DNA from: Candidatus Melainabacteria bacterium
Lineage (GTDB): Bacteria > Cyanobacteriota > Vampirovibrionia > Obscuribacterales > Obscuribacteraceae
DNA: 5,024 nucleotides
NCBI GenBank assembly: GCA_016209785.1
Contig: JACQVM010000058.1
Span: 1 to 5,024 of the forward strand
Direction: 5' to 3'
Shown here piece by piece: positions 1 to 4,987 of the stretch. Position 1 is the stretch's first letter. The number at the start of each line of letters is the position of its first letter. The notes beneath the pieces were generated by a model that saw nothing but the letters and a program-made list of their open reading frames with translations, did not search any database and was not told the DNA's origin. A program made the translations under genes and the position numbers.

Positions 1-517
1 CAATTTTACGGACTAGCGGCATAAAGCCCATATCGAGCATGCGATCAGCTTCATCAAGTACCAATGCCTGGATCATCGAGAGATTGGCAACATTGTTCTG
101 CAGATGATCAAATAATCTGCCTGGAGTGGCCACAATCACATCTACCCGGCCGTGAAGAGCTCGTATTTGTCGATCGTATCCGGTGCCACCGTAAATAGTG
201 ACAACTCGCAAGTTGGCATGTCTACCAAAACGTTCAAACTGAGCAGCTACCTGTATTGCCAGTTCGCGTGTCGGCACCAAAACTAGCGCTCGCGGCCTTC
301 TGCTTTGTGTATTAGTTGAAGCTTTGAGCAATTCAATAATGGGCAAGGCATAAGCAGCAGTTTTACCTGAGCCAGTTTCAGCCGATGCCATTAGATCTTG
401 CCCGGACAAAACAATTGGAATTGCTCTTTCTTGAATTTCGGTTGGCCTTTCATACCCAAACCCTTCTAAAGCAACAGAGATTTGCTTGGACAGGCCAAGC
501 TCATAAAAATTTGTCAA
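1..517 (-). CDS. DEAD-box ATP-dependent RNA helicase, N-terminal part (RhlE-like), cut by window edge
   Basis: The first 172 residues of an ATP-dependent RNA helicase that would unwind short RNA duplexes in the cytoplasm (ribosome assembly, mRNA turnover or cold adaptation in this family). Motifs in order: Q motif around residues 20-34 (GYERPTEIQ), Walker A/motif I AETGSGKT at 46-53, motif Ia PTREL at 82-86, GG at 110-111, motif Ib TPGRL at 131-135, motif II DEAD at 155-158. The wording DLMASAETGSGKT and VLDEADRMLDMGF is closest to RhlE-type helicases. The second RecA domain (SAT, motifs IV-VI) lies outside the window, so the subfamily is not settled. The start is a TTG at 517, six bases after an AAGGA; the nearby ATG at 524 is out of frame and soon meets a stop. 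The upstream leader is highly structured and listed separately. Confidence 0.96.
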   Translation of the reverse strand, partial: MTNFYELGLSKQISVALEGFGYERPTEIQERAIPIVLSGQDLMASAETGSGKTAAYALPIIELLKASTNTQSRRPRALVLVPTRELAIQVAAQFERFGRHANLRVVTIYGGTGYDRQIRALHGRVDVIVATPGRLFDHLQNNVANLSMIQALVLDEADRMLDMGFMPLVRKI

Positions 518-618
518 TGTACATCCTTTATTGCAGTGTTGGCTCAGCTTGATAGCTAAGTCCGATGAGTCTCTAACAAGCGACTGAAGACTCTTCCTTC
601 ATTTACTGCAATAAAAGG
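518..618 (-). promoter_or_regulatory. Structured 5' leader of the helicase mRNA: predicted three-way junction that hides the ribosome binding site
   Basis: On the minus-strand RNA the block at 618-605 (CCUUUUAUUGCAGU) is complementary to 537-525 (ACUGCAAUAAAGG): 11 continuous pairs, one bulged U, then 2 more. The downstream arm contains the AAGG of the helicase SD. Enclosed are two further helices: P2 at 593-567 (GAGUCU with AGACUC, 15-base loop) and P3 at 563-541 (GGACUUAGCU with AGCUGAGCC, AUCA tetraloop, one bulged A, one U-G pair). P3 keeps its U-G pair only on the minus strand, which agrees with the direction of the gene. The linkers are AAAUGAAGGAA, AUC and AAC, giving a compact three-way junction. 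A second copy of AUUGCAG at 631-625 could compete for the same arm. Family and ligand, if any, are not recognised; translational control of the helicase is inferred. Confidence 0.6.
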
Positions 619-645
619 CAAAACCTGCAATCATCCTATGGCTAT

Positions 646-685
646 ATAAGACAGAGCAACTTTGCTCATGCACCATATGTCTTAT
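646..685. repeat. Compound inverted repeat in the divergent intergenic region
   Basis: ATAAGACA at 646-653 is matched perfectly by TGTCTTAT at 678-685. Directly inside the left arm sits a second perfect inverted repeat, GAGCA at 654-658 and TGCTC at 663-667, with an ACTT loop, followed by ten unpaired bases. The element lies between the divergently read helicase and yaiI-like genes, just upstream of the helicase leader. It could be a protein-binding dyad or part of a longer transcript. No U-tract follows on either strand, so it is not an intrinsic terminator. Confidence 0.45.
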
Positions 686-749
686 CAGAACTCGGGCATT
701 ATTACACAATGGTTACCTAGATGTCAAAAGCATAAGCCTCCACGGCTAC

Positions 750-764
750 ATTGTTAAGAACAAT
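750..764. promoter_or_regulatory. Short perfect dyad upstream of the yaiI-like gene
   Basis: ATTGTT and AACAAT are exact inverted copies around a 3-base centre (AAG), ending 30 bases before the GTG start at 795. Such a dyad could be an operator for a small dimeric regulator. The match is only 6 bases per arm in AT-rich DNA, so chance is a serious alternative. I could not identify a convincing -35/-10 pair for this gene between 686 and 794. Confidence 0.2.
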
Positions 765-794
765 TGCCTGTAAATGAGCTACAAAGGAGTGTTT

Positions 795-1265
795 GTGATC
801 ATCTGGGTAGACGCTGACGCTTGTCCAGGACCCGTGCGTGACATTATACTGCGAGCTTCTCGTAGGCTTAAGGTTAAGACAATATTTGTAGCCAATAAGC
901 AACTTTATCTAGGTCAGTCAGACAATGTGTCACACATTCAAGTTGAACAAGGGCCAGACGTAGTAGACGCTTACATTGTCTCCCAGGCAGTGTCCGGTGA
1001 TTTTGTCATCACACAAGACATTGTGCTTGCCGCACAATTAATCAACAACGGAATTAGCGTTCTCAGCCCGCGTGGCACTCTATACACTCCAGATAATATT
1101 GCCAATCACTTAGCGCAACGAGATCTACTGCAAGAACTACGGGACCAAGGTGAAATCTTAGGTGGTCCTAGCCCATTCAATGAAAAAATCAAGCGACAGT
1201 TTGCTAATCACTTCGACGCAGAATTGCACAGACTTCTTTCTAGCACAGAGAATCGTTTTGATTAG
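795..1265 (+). CDS. yaiI: YaiI/YqxD family (UPF0178, DUF188) PIN-like protein
   Basis: A 156-residue cytoplasmic protein, about the usual size for UPF0178. The family is structurally related to PIN/NYN-type nucleases and is usually annotated as uncharacterised; nuclease activity is a prediction only. Family hallmarks are all present: IWVDADACP at residues 3-11 (acidic D6 and D8), GPDVVDAYI at 53-61 (D55, D58), GDFVITQDIVLA at 68-79 (D75), then RGTLYTPDNI and the C-terminal GGPSPFNEKIKRQF stretch. The start is GTG 795: AAAGGAG at 783-789 sits five bases upstream and homologues begin right at IWVDADACP. The longer reading from ATG 774 has no SD and would put the SD inside the gene. It is transcribed away from the helicase and towards the transglutaminase-like gene; no clear terminator is seen at 1266-1342. 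Confidence 0.93.
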   Translation: MIIWVDADACPGPVRDIILRASRRLKVKTIFVANKQLYLGQSDNVSHIQVEQGPDVVDAYIVSQAVSGDFVITQDIVLAAQLINNGISVLSPRGTLYTPDNIANHLAQRDLLQELRDQGEILGGPSPFNEKIKRQFANHFDAELHRLLSSTENRFD

Positions 1266-1342
1266 TGACAATCCACAATAGTTACCCGGCAACACGCTTG
1301 GACAAAATGACCACAAGAAACTTGACCTGTTTAAGACGGAGT

Positions 1343-2230
1343 TTACAGCAGCGCTCCAGCCAGTAACCTAACATCCTTGGTTGATTCCCACATCTTACGC
1401 AAGACATAGAAGTTGTCGTCTGGCTGCAGCATTAGTTGGGCTAGTTCATCAATCTTAGTCAGTTCTCTGGTGGAAAGATTGTCAAAGTTTCCGATGCGGA
1501 CATGCTCGGGACAGTGAAGATAAATGATCTCGTTGTTCATCAGGCAGTGCAAGTCGTAATACAACCCCCACGCAATAGGCATTAGTCCTTCAAATCCGCC
1601 AGCATTCCAAAATCTCTGTGGATAAGCTTTGCCATCTCTCACGCTTAACCAGGCATCTGCTGACCAGTCAAATACATCGCTTGGCATATCAAATGGATCG
1701 AACTGCAAATCTTCCAAACAACAATCAACATCAATTGTGATCCAACGCTCGTGCGTTGTTTCCCAATATTGCGTAATCCAATGATCACAACTTGTTCCTG
1801 TCCTGGGTGATGCATATGGATCAAACCCTGAGCGAACTCGTGCAGATTTACCCTTGGCCTTCAGAATAGACGCCATGAGAATAGCCACAAATCGGCAAGT
1901 AACAATTAGCTTGTTCTCCTCGCTCCGATTACAAACAAATCCCCGGTTATCCCGGCGATAAAGTTCAGCAAGCATCGCCGAGGCAGTTGGTAAGATGTCG
2001 TCTTCCGCCTGCCTCCACCATGGCACCTTCGTCATGTCGCCATAACGTAAGTCAGCATTTGAGCCAGTATTACCGTTGAACAGCGTCACCCGATGAATTA
2101 TCTGTCGTCGAACAAGCTCACCAATCTCTCGCACATCATCCGGCAGCTCACCAGCCAACATGTCCATATACGGACCAGGATTGGTGAACGTGCTGAACTG
2201 GCGATAATGCGCAAGAATATCTGAATTCAT
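1343..2230 (-). CDS. Transglutaminase-like superfamily protein
   Basis: A 295-residue protein with the papain-like transglutaminase core. The catalytic triad is readable: Cys112 in VTCRFVAILMASILKAKG, His150 in CDHWITQYW and Asp167 in ERWITIDVD. The order C-H-D, the alanine-rich helix after the Cys and the ARVRSGF strand at 130-136 match bacterial transglutaminase-like proteins. No signal peptide or transmembrane segment is visible, so a cytoplasmic location is likely. In bacteria such proteins are generally thought to be cysteine proteases or peptide-modifying enzymes; the substrate here is unknown. A stop codon lies five codons upstream in frame, and ATG 2230 is the first ATG, although its SD is poor (AGGGA is 15 bases away). 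Homologues of this type start with a similar YRxxSxFTxPG stretch, which supports the start. It is convergent with the yaiI-like gene and has its own promoter-like sequence. Confidence 0.85.
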   Translation of the reverse strand: MNSDILAHYRQFSTFTNPGPYMDMLAGELPDDVREIGELVRRQIIHRVTLFNGNTGSNADLRYGDMTKVPWWRQAEDDILPTASAMLAELYRRDNRGFVCNRSEENKLIVTCRFVAILMASILKAKGKSARVRSGFDPYASPRTGTSCDHWITQYWETTHERWITIDVDCCLEDLQFDPFDMPSDVFDWSADAWLSVRDGKAYPQRFWNAGGFEGLMPIAWGLYYDLHCLMNNEIIYLHCPEHVRIGNFDNLSTRELTKIDELAQLMLQPDDNFYVLRKMWESTKDVRLLAGALL

Positions 2231-2262
2231 GCAGTAATCATACTATCCCTGCCGGCTCACAG

Positions 2263-2271
2263 ATTATCGCA
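2263..2271 (-). promoter_or_regulatory. Extended -10 promoter for the transglutaminase-like gene
   Basis: The minus strand reads TGCGATAAT, an extended -10 element (TGn followed by five of six bases of TATAAT). It sits about 33 bases upstream of ATG 2230, giving a leader of roughly 25 bases. No good -35 hexamer is found at 17 bases, as is common for extended -10 promoters. Confidence 0.4.
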
Positions 2272-2371
2272 CCAGGTGATACATCCATACAGACAACCTT
2301 GCCAACACAATAGTTGCATCATGGCAAACAACCTGTCTAACCTTTGCAAGCAGCACCATCAAGGAGTCAAG

Positions 2372-2461
2372 ATGCAACAAATTATTTCACAATACGACTT
2401 GTCGACAGTCTCACTGGTTATTCTGTACATCAGTCGACTGGTAGATCTGTCGTATAGTTGA
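2372..2461 (+). CDS. Possible small ORF, 29 residues, hydrophobic
   Basis: AAGGAG at 2361-2366 stands five bases before an ATG at 2372, an ideal ribosome binding arrangement. The frame runs 29 codons and stops at TGA 2459-2461. The peptide begins MQQIISQYDLSTVSLVILYI and is hydrophobic in its middle, so a membrane-associated small peptide is conceivable. It lies almost wholly across the 8-base-period array; three octamers equal eight codons, which gives the partial peptide repeat LVILYISR / LVDLSYS. It has no recognised homologue. It may be a real small protein, a leader peptide, or an accident of the repeat. No promoter was identified. Confidence 0.28.
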   Translation: MQQIISQYDLSTVSLVILYISRLVDLSYS

Positions 2462-2468
2462 CTGGTCG
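2397..2468 (+). repeat. Degenerate tandem array with 8-base period (consensus near ACTGGTCG), copy A
   Basis: Nine consecutive octamers in fixed register: ACTTGTCG, ACAGTCTC, ACTGGTTA, TTCTGTAC, ATCAGTCG, ACTGGTAG, ATCTGTCG, TATAGTTG, ACTGGTCG. Eight of nine have GT at positions 5-6, and ACTGGT recurs at exactly 24-base steps (2413, 2437, 2461). The left part includes the palindrome TGTCGACA at 2400-2407. A similar sequence exists inverted at 4911-4966. It resembles the short degenerate tandem repeats found between genes in some cyanobacteria, but a function (protein-binding array, structured RNA or decayed coding repeat) is unknown. Confidence 0.5.
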
Positions 2469-2554
2469 ATAACATACAGGACATTCTCACCAAGGCTTTA
2501 CATCCTACGTTCAGTCCTTGCTTCAGCCAGGTTACCCAAAACCATAATTTGCAG

Positions 2555-2647
2555 GCTTCAAGATCAAGATTGGTGTATGCTTTTAGGCACGTTGTTTAAT
2601 TTGTCAACATACCAACAAGCCAAGCTCTAAAGTCAAGATTGGGTATG
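2555..2647 (+). repeat. Diverged direct repeat upstream of the J-like/MshEN gene
   Basis: Two related stretches of about 25 bases lie 69 bases apart, at 2555-2579 and 2624-2647. Their best part is TCAAGATTGGTGTATG against TCAAGATTGGGTATG, differing by a single-base indel. They lie 60 to 150 bases before the TTG start of the downstream gene and could be paired binding sites or remains of a duplication. No convincing promoter was found in the gap; TTGCTT at 2518 and CATAAT at 2543 are 19 bases apart, which is wider than normal. Confidence 0.35.
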
Positions 2648-2705
2648 GAGGCAGTTCCAGACAATACTGCAAAAACTAGCTGAAAGGCTTACATAGGAGT
2701 CCAGC

Positions 2706-3317
2706 TTGTTTAGCCTTTACGCAATTCTTGGCCTTCAAGAAAATGCCTCAGATGAGGCAGTCAAGGCAGCTTATAAGCGCTTATGCCAAAAGCTTGACAC
2801 CAGCAACTATGAAACTGGGTCAGTTGGCTACCTTCAGGCTGCAAAGTGCCTGGAGGCTGTTCAAGGTGCGTTTAAGACACTTACCAACCCAGACTTACGT
2901 GCAGCCTATAAAGACGCCTGGAGCACATCCTGGACCCAAGGACAAGTTCAAGACACCCAGCCAAAGTTAGGACAGCTATGCGTGGCTTCTGGGATGATTA
3001 CCTTAGAAGAACTCAACGAGGCAGTTCAAAGTCAAACCACCTTACGCTTGCCTTTAGGACAAATTCTCCAAGAACAAAGACTTATCTCCCAGGCTGAACT
3101 AGACGGCCTGCTGTTAGGTCAAAACCTTGTTGCCTTGCCTGCCGACTGTCCTCACTCGATTGGCCAAAGGCTAATTGCACTCGGGCTCGTCTCAGAAGAC
3201 ATGGTCCGCATTGCCCTTATCGAGCAAAGAACCTTTGGCAAACTACTTGGTGAAATCCTTGTAGGGCATGGCTGGGTAGACAAGAGTGTTTTTGATGCTC
3301 TTCTTGCTACTGACTAA
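2706..3317 (+). CDS. J-like domain protein with two tandem MshEN-type (GspE N-terminal-like) domains
   Basis: A 203-residue soluble protein in two parts. Residues 3-69 resemble a DnaJ J-domain: LYAILGLQENASDEAVKAAY for helices I-II and a helix III ending in LTNPDLRAAY. The HPD that activates DnaK is replaced by DTS near residues 31-33, so classical co-chaperone activity is unlikely. Residues 87-203 hold four 24-residue motifs: 87-110 (KLGQLCVASGMI...), 116-139 (PLGQILQEQRLI...), 151-174 (SIGQRLIALGLV...) and 180-203 (LLGEILVGHGWV...). Motifs 1-2 and 3-4 are each separated by five residues, as in MshEN domains, some of which bind cyclic di-GMP; the first-position Arg is Lys87 and Ser151 here. 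The start is TTG 2706, six bases after AGGAG at 2695-2699. A sensor or adaptor role is inferred, not shown. The neighbouring TPR gene is convergent. Confidence 0.78.
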   Translation: MFSLYAILGLQENASDEAVKAAYKRLCQKLDTSNYETGSVGYLQAAKCLEAVQGAFKTLTNPDLRAAYKDAWSTSWTQGQVQDTQPKLGQLCVASGMITLEELNEAVQSQTTLRLPLGQILQEQRLISQAELDGLLLGQNLVALPADCPHSIGQRLIALGLVSEDMVRIALIEQRTFGKLLGEILVGHGWVDKSVFDALLATD

Positions 3318-3340
3318 CGGTCACCAAACCCTTTACTGGC

Positions 3341-3364
3341 TGTGCTTTGAGGTCATAAGGCACA
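3341..3364 (+). terminator. Hairpin after the J-like/MshEN gene, possible weak terminator
   Basis: TGTGCTTTG and TAAGGCACA can form a nine-pair stem with two G-U pairs and a six-base loop, starting 24 bases after the stop codon. Both wobble pairs work only in plus-strand RNA, which fits the upstream gene. There is no U-tract after it, so it may be an mRNA-end stabiliser instead of an intrinsic terminator. Confidence 0.28.
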
Positions 3365-3388
3365 GAAAGCAAAACATAATATACATTA

Positions 3389-4699
3389 TCAGATCTTCTG
3401 GTCTGGCCCTTTTGGTTCCCTGCCATCACTGACACCACTAACTGCTGAAGAGCCTGAGGAAACAGCAAACTGTGTTGTCAGCCGTGTACGAGCACTTGTT
3501 TTCTCCAGTTGACCCACAAGTGCTCTATGGACAAGTAGCGGCATCGTAAAGTCATAGTTTGCACCGTCCACCAGAGTTACCTTCAGTAATCCTTGTCTGC
3601 CTTTCACAGTTGGATCAATCTTGGAAATCCTAATTCTTTCCAGGCAAACAGCTTGTGCCCCAAACCACCGCGAGAAAGCTTCCGGAATAAAAAGCATGCG
3701 CTTATTTGTAATGGCAAAACGCCCTGGTTTACCTTTATAGAACGTTAGAAAGTAAGACTTTATAACCAGCTCGTCACCTTCAGGTTTAAAGGTAGAACCT
3801 AAGAAGATAACTGCAAAAATAGCTCCAAAAAAGAGGAACACTCCTGCCCACATATAGACAAAAAATTGCAGGTACTGCAGACCAGAATGCTTCAAGCGTA
3901 ACCAATTGGTTATGCACCCTTCTCTTACTGCACCCCTTAAATCACCTGCCCTGTATAGGGCCCACCCAAGCTTTCCATGTGCGCTGTCGCTGGTTGGAGC
4001 AAGCTTAACAGCATGGCGAAAGTGTTTGACTTGACCAATAAGGTCTCCTCTCCGCCCCAAAGCTGCACCAAGCCCTAACTGAGCAGCCAAGGATTGGGGA
4101 TTAATTTCTAGTGCTTTCTGGTAAGCATTCACAGCACCAGCAAAGTCACCCTTGCGCCCTAATGTAGCTCCCAGATTAATGAATGCCCTTAGGTTGTCCG
4201 GCTCTAACTGAATAGCTCTTGAATTGGCAGCAACTGCACCATCATAGTCACCCAAACTAGCTAATGCTAAGCCTAACGTTAGGTACGCAGAGGCATTGTT
4301 GGGATCTAGCTTGAGGGCAGCAAGCTCTTCCCTGGCAGCATCGTAGTAACGCTTCTGCATCCCTAAAACCCATCCCAAGTTAGCGTGAGCTAGCACATTT
4401 GCTGGGTCAAGCTGAATGGCCTTCGTACCTTCTCTTGCGGCACCATCAAGGTCTCCTACAAAACCTAAAGCATTTCCTAGACGCTGATGGGCTTTCGCGC
4501 TGTCAGGACTCAATCTAACTGCCTGGCGATAGGACTCAATTGCCTCCTCAAGCTTGTCCTCACTCATGAAAGAGTCACCTGTCTTTATCTGCTCATCCAC
4601 AGATGAAAGCTCAGCACCAAATGTACTAGCAAAACCAACACTTAAAAAACCTATGAGCACAAACCTGAAGGCATATTGTGCTGCTCCAGCAAACCTCAT
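3389..4699 (-). CDS. TPR-repeat membrane protein with C-terminal GRAM/PH-like domain
   Basis: A 436-residue protein. Residues 1-30 look like a signal peptide or N-terminal anchor (basic start, then FVLIGFLSVGFAS). Residues about 34-266 hold some seven 34-residue TPRs, recognisable by the recurring (L/I)xPxxxxAhxxLGxxL pattern, a protein-protein interaction solenoid. A transmembrane helix follows at about 275-300 (FFVYMWAGVFLFFGAIFAVI). Residues about 303-388 resemble a GRAM/PH-like fold: GRFAITNKRMLFIPE at 326-340 and LLKVTLVDGANYDF at 371-384. The tail is low-complexity Ser/Gly. The chosen start, ATG 4699, has GGAGG four bases upstream; the 18-codon extension to TTG 4753 overlaps a good promoter and has no SD. 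The gene ends with TGA TAA, and a small AT-rich inverted repeat (3376-3389) overlaps the stop. A membrane scaffolding role is inferred; topology is ambiguous. Confidence 0.82.
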   Translation of the reverse strand: MRFAGAAQYAFRFVLIGFLSVGFASTFGAELSSVDEQIKTGDSFMSEDKLEEAIESYRQAVRLSPDSAKAHQRLGNALGFVGDLDGAAREGTKAIQLDPANVLAHANLGWVLGMQKRYYDAAREELAALKLDPNNASAYLTLGLALASLGDYDGAVAANSRAIQLEPDNLRAFINLGATLGRKGDFAGAVNAYQKALEINPQSLAAQLGLGAALGRRGDLIGQVKHFRHAVKLAPTSDSAHGKLGWALYRAGDLRGAVREGCITNWLRLKHSGLQYLQFFVYMWAGVFLFFGAIFAVIFLGSTFKPEGDELVIKSYFLTFYKGKPGRFAITNKRMLFIPEAFSRWFGAQAVCLERIRISKIDPTVKGRQGLLKVTLVDGANYDFTMPLLVHRALVGQLEKTSARTRLTTQFAVSSGSSAVSGVSDGREPKGPDQKI

Positions 4700-4723
4700 T
4701 AATCCTCCATCTGCAAGCATTGT

Positions 4724-4753
4724 CTTATAGTCACTATCATAGGCGACATTCAA
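4724..4753 (-). promoter_or_regulatory. Promoter of the TPR/GRAM-like gene
   Basis: On the minus strand TTGAAT (4753-4748) and TATAAG (4729-4724) are separated by 18 bases, matching four of six and five of six consensus positions for a housekeeping sigma factor. Transcription would begin near 4717-4721 and leave a leader of about 20 bases that carries the GGAGG. This placement argues for translation from ATG 4699. The -35 lies at the border of the IS-like hairpin segment. Confidence 0.5.
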
Positions 4754-4918
4754 TCAAATCCCCGCCTTTAAGGGCGGGGTGCTTACAAGGAATGCGACAG
4801 AGGCTTGAACCCCTGCCGAATCTACCGCTGAAAGACGCCGGGGTCTCCTCAATAGCACCTGTCTCGATGAGCAGCTCTGGCAGTCATCAAGCATTGCGCC
4901 ATTTGTATGGTCGACCAT
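4754..4918 (-). mobile_element. Probable IS200/IS605-type right-end remnant (TnpB tail / omega-RNA-like)
   Basis: On the minus strand a G/C-rich hairpin (CCCCGCC, short loop, GGCGGGG; 4760-4779) is followed by ATTTGATTG, the style of hairpin found at the right end of many IS200/IS605 elements, where it also closes the guide RNA of TnpB. A second minus-strand hairpin, CAGGGG-UUCAAG-CCUCUG (4815-4798), has a G-U pair that exists only in minus-strand RNA. Two overlapping minus-strand frames end at the hairpin with TnpB-tail-like strings: ...STPPLKAGI (from ATG 4918 to TGA 4754, 54 codons) and ...KHPALKGGDLIE. No zinc-finger or RuvC motif of TnpB is visible, so at most the distal end remains. The alternative is a plain attenuator-like hairpin before the TPR gene. 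Confidence 0.4.
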
Positions 4919-4966
4919 CTCACAGTCCACCAGTTTACTTATTCACCAGTCTTATTGTCGACAATA
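4911..4966 (-). repeat. Octamer-period array, copy B (inverted relative to copy A)
   Basis: Read on the minus strand from 4966: TATTGTCG, ACAATAAG, ACTGGTGA, ATAAGTAA, ACTGGTGG, ACTGTGAG, ATGGTCGA. Four have GT at positions 5-6 and two have it shifted by one. The first part parallels copy A closely: both read TTGTCGACA, a 5-base gap, ACTGGT, then A and T at matching places and GTA. The palindrome TTGTCGACAA lies at 4956-4965. It sits between the minus-strand terminator and the IS-like end. Confidence 0.42.
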
Positions 4967-4987
4967 TGTATGACCAATATCTTATTT

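Noticed and set aside
522..524. ATG at 524 (minus) as helicase start
   Set aside because: It is out of frame with the helicase and reaches a stop after seven codons; TTG 517 is in frame with proper SD spacing.
774..794. Upstream ATG at 774 as start of the yaiI-like gene
   Set aside because: It has no SD, and AAAGGAG at 783-789 is placed for GTG 795; family members start at the IWVDADACP strand.
717..902. Minus-strand 61-residue frame opposite the yaiI-like gene
   Set aside because: It is antisense to a clearly conserved gene, has no SD and no recognisable motif.
1266..1342. Bidirectional terminator between the convergent yaiI-like and transglutaminase-like genes
   Set aside because: Only four-base inverted matches and no U-tract were found.
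2389..2476. CRISPR array
   Set aside because: Units are 8 bases, degenerate and without spacers; no cas gene is nearby.
2728..2970. Plus-strand 80-residue frame inside the J-like/MshEN gene
   Set aside because: It is an alternative frame of a gene with clear domain motifs.
4700..4753. 18-codon N-terminal extension of the TPR protein from TTG 4753
   Set aside because: It lacks an SD and covers a good -35/-10 promoter; GGAGG before ATG 4699 gives a start followed directly by a signal-like sequence.
4791..4850. tRNA-like T-arm on the minus strand (GGGGTTCAAGCC)
   Set aside because: The T-stem pairs poorly, and no acceptor partner, D-arm or anticodon arm at correct distances is present.
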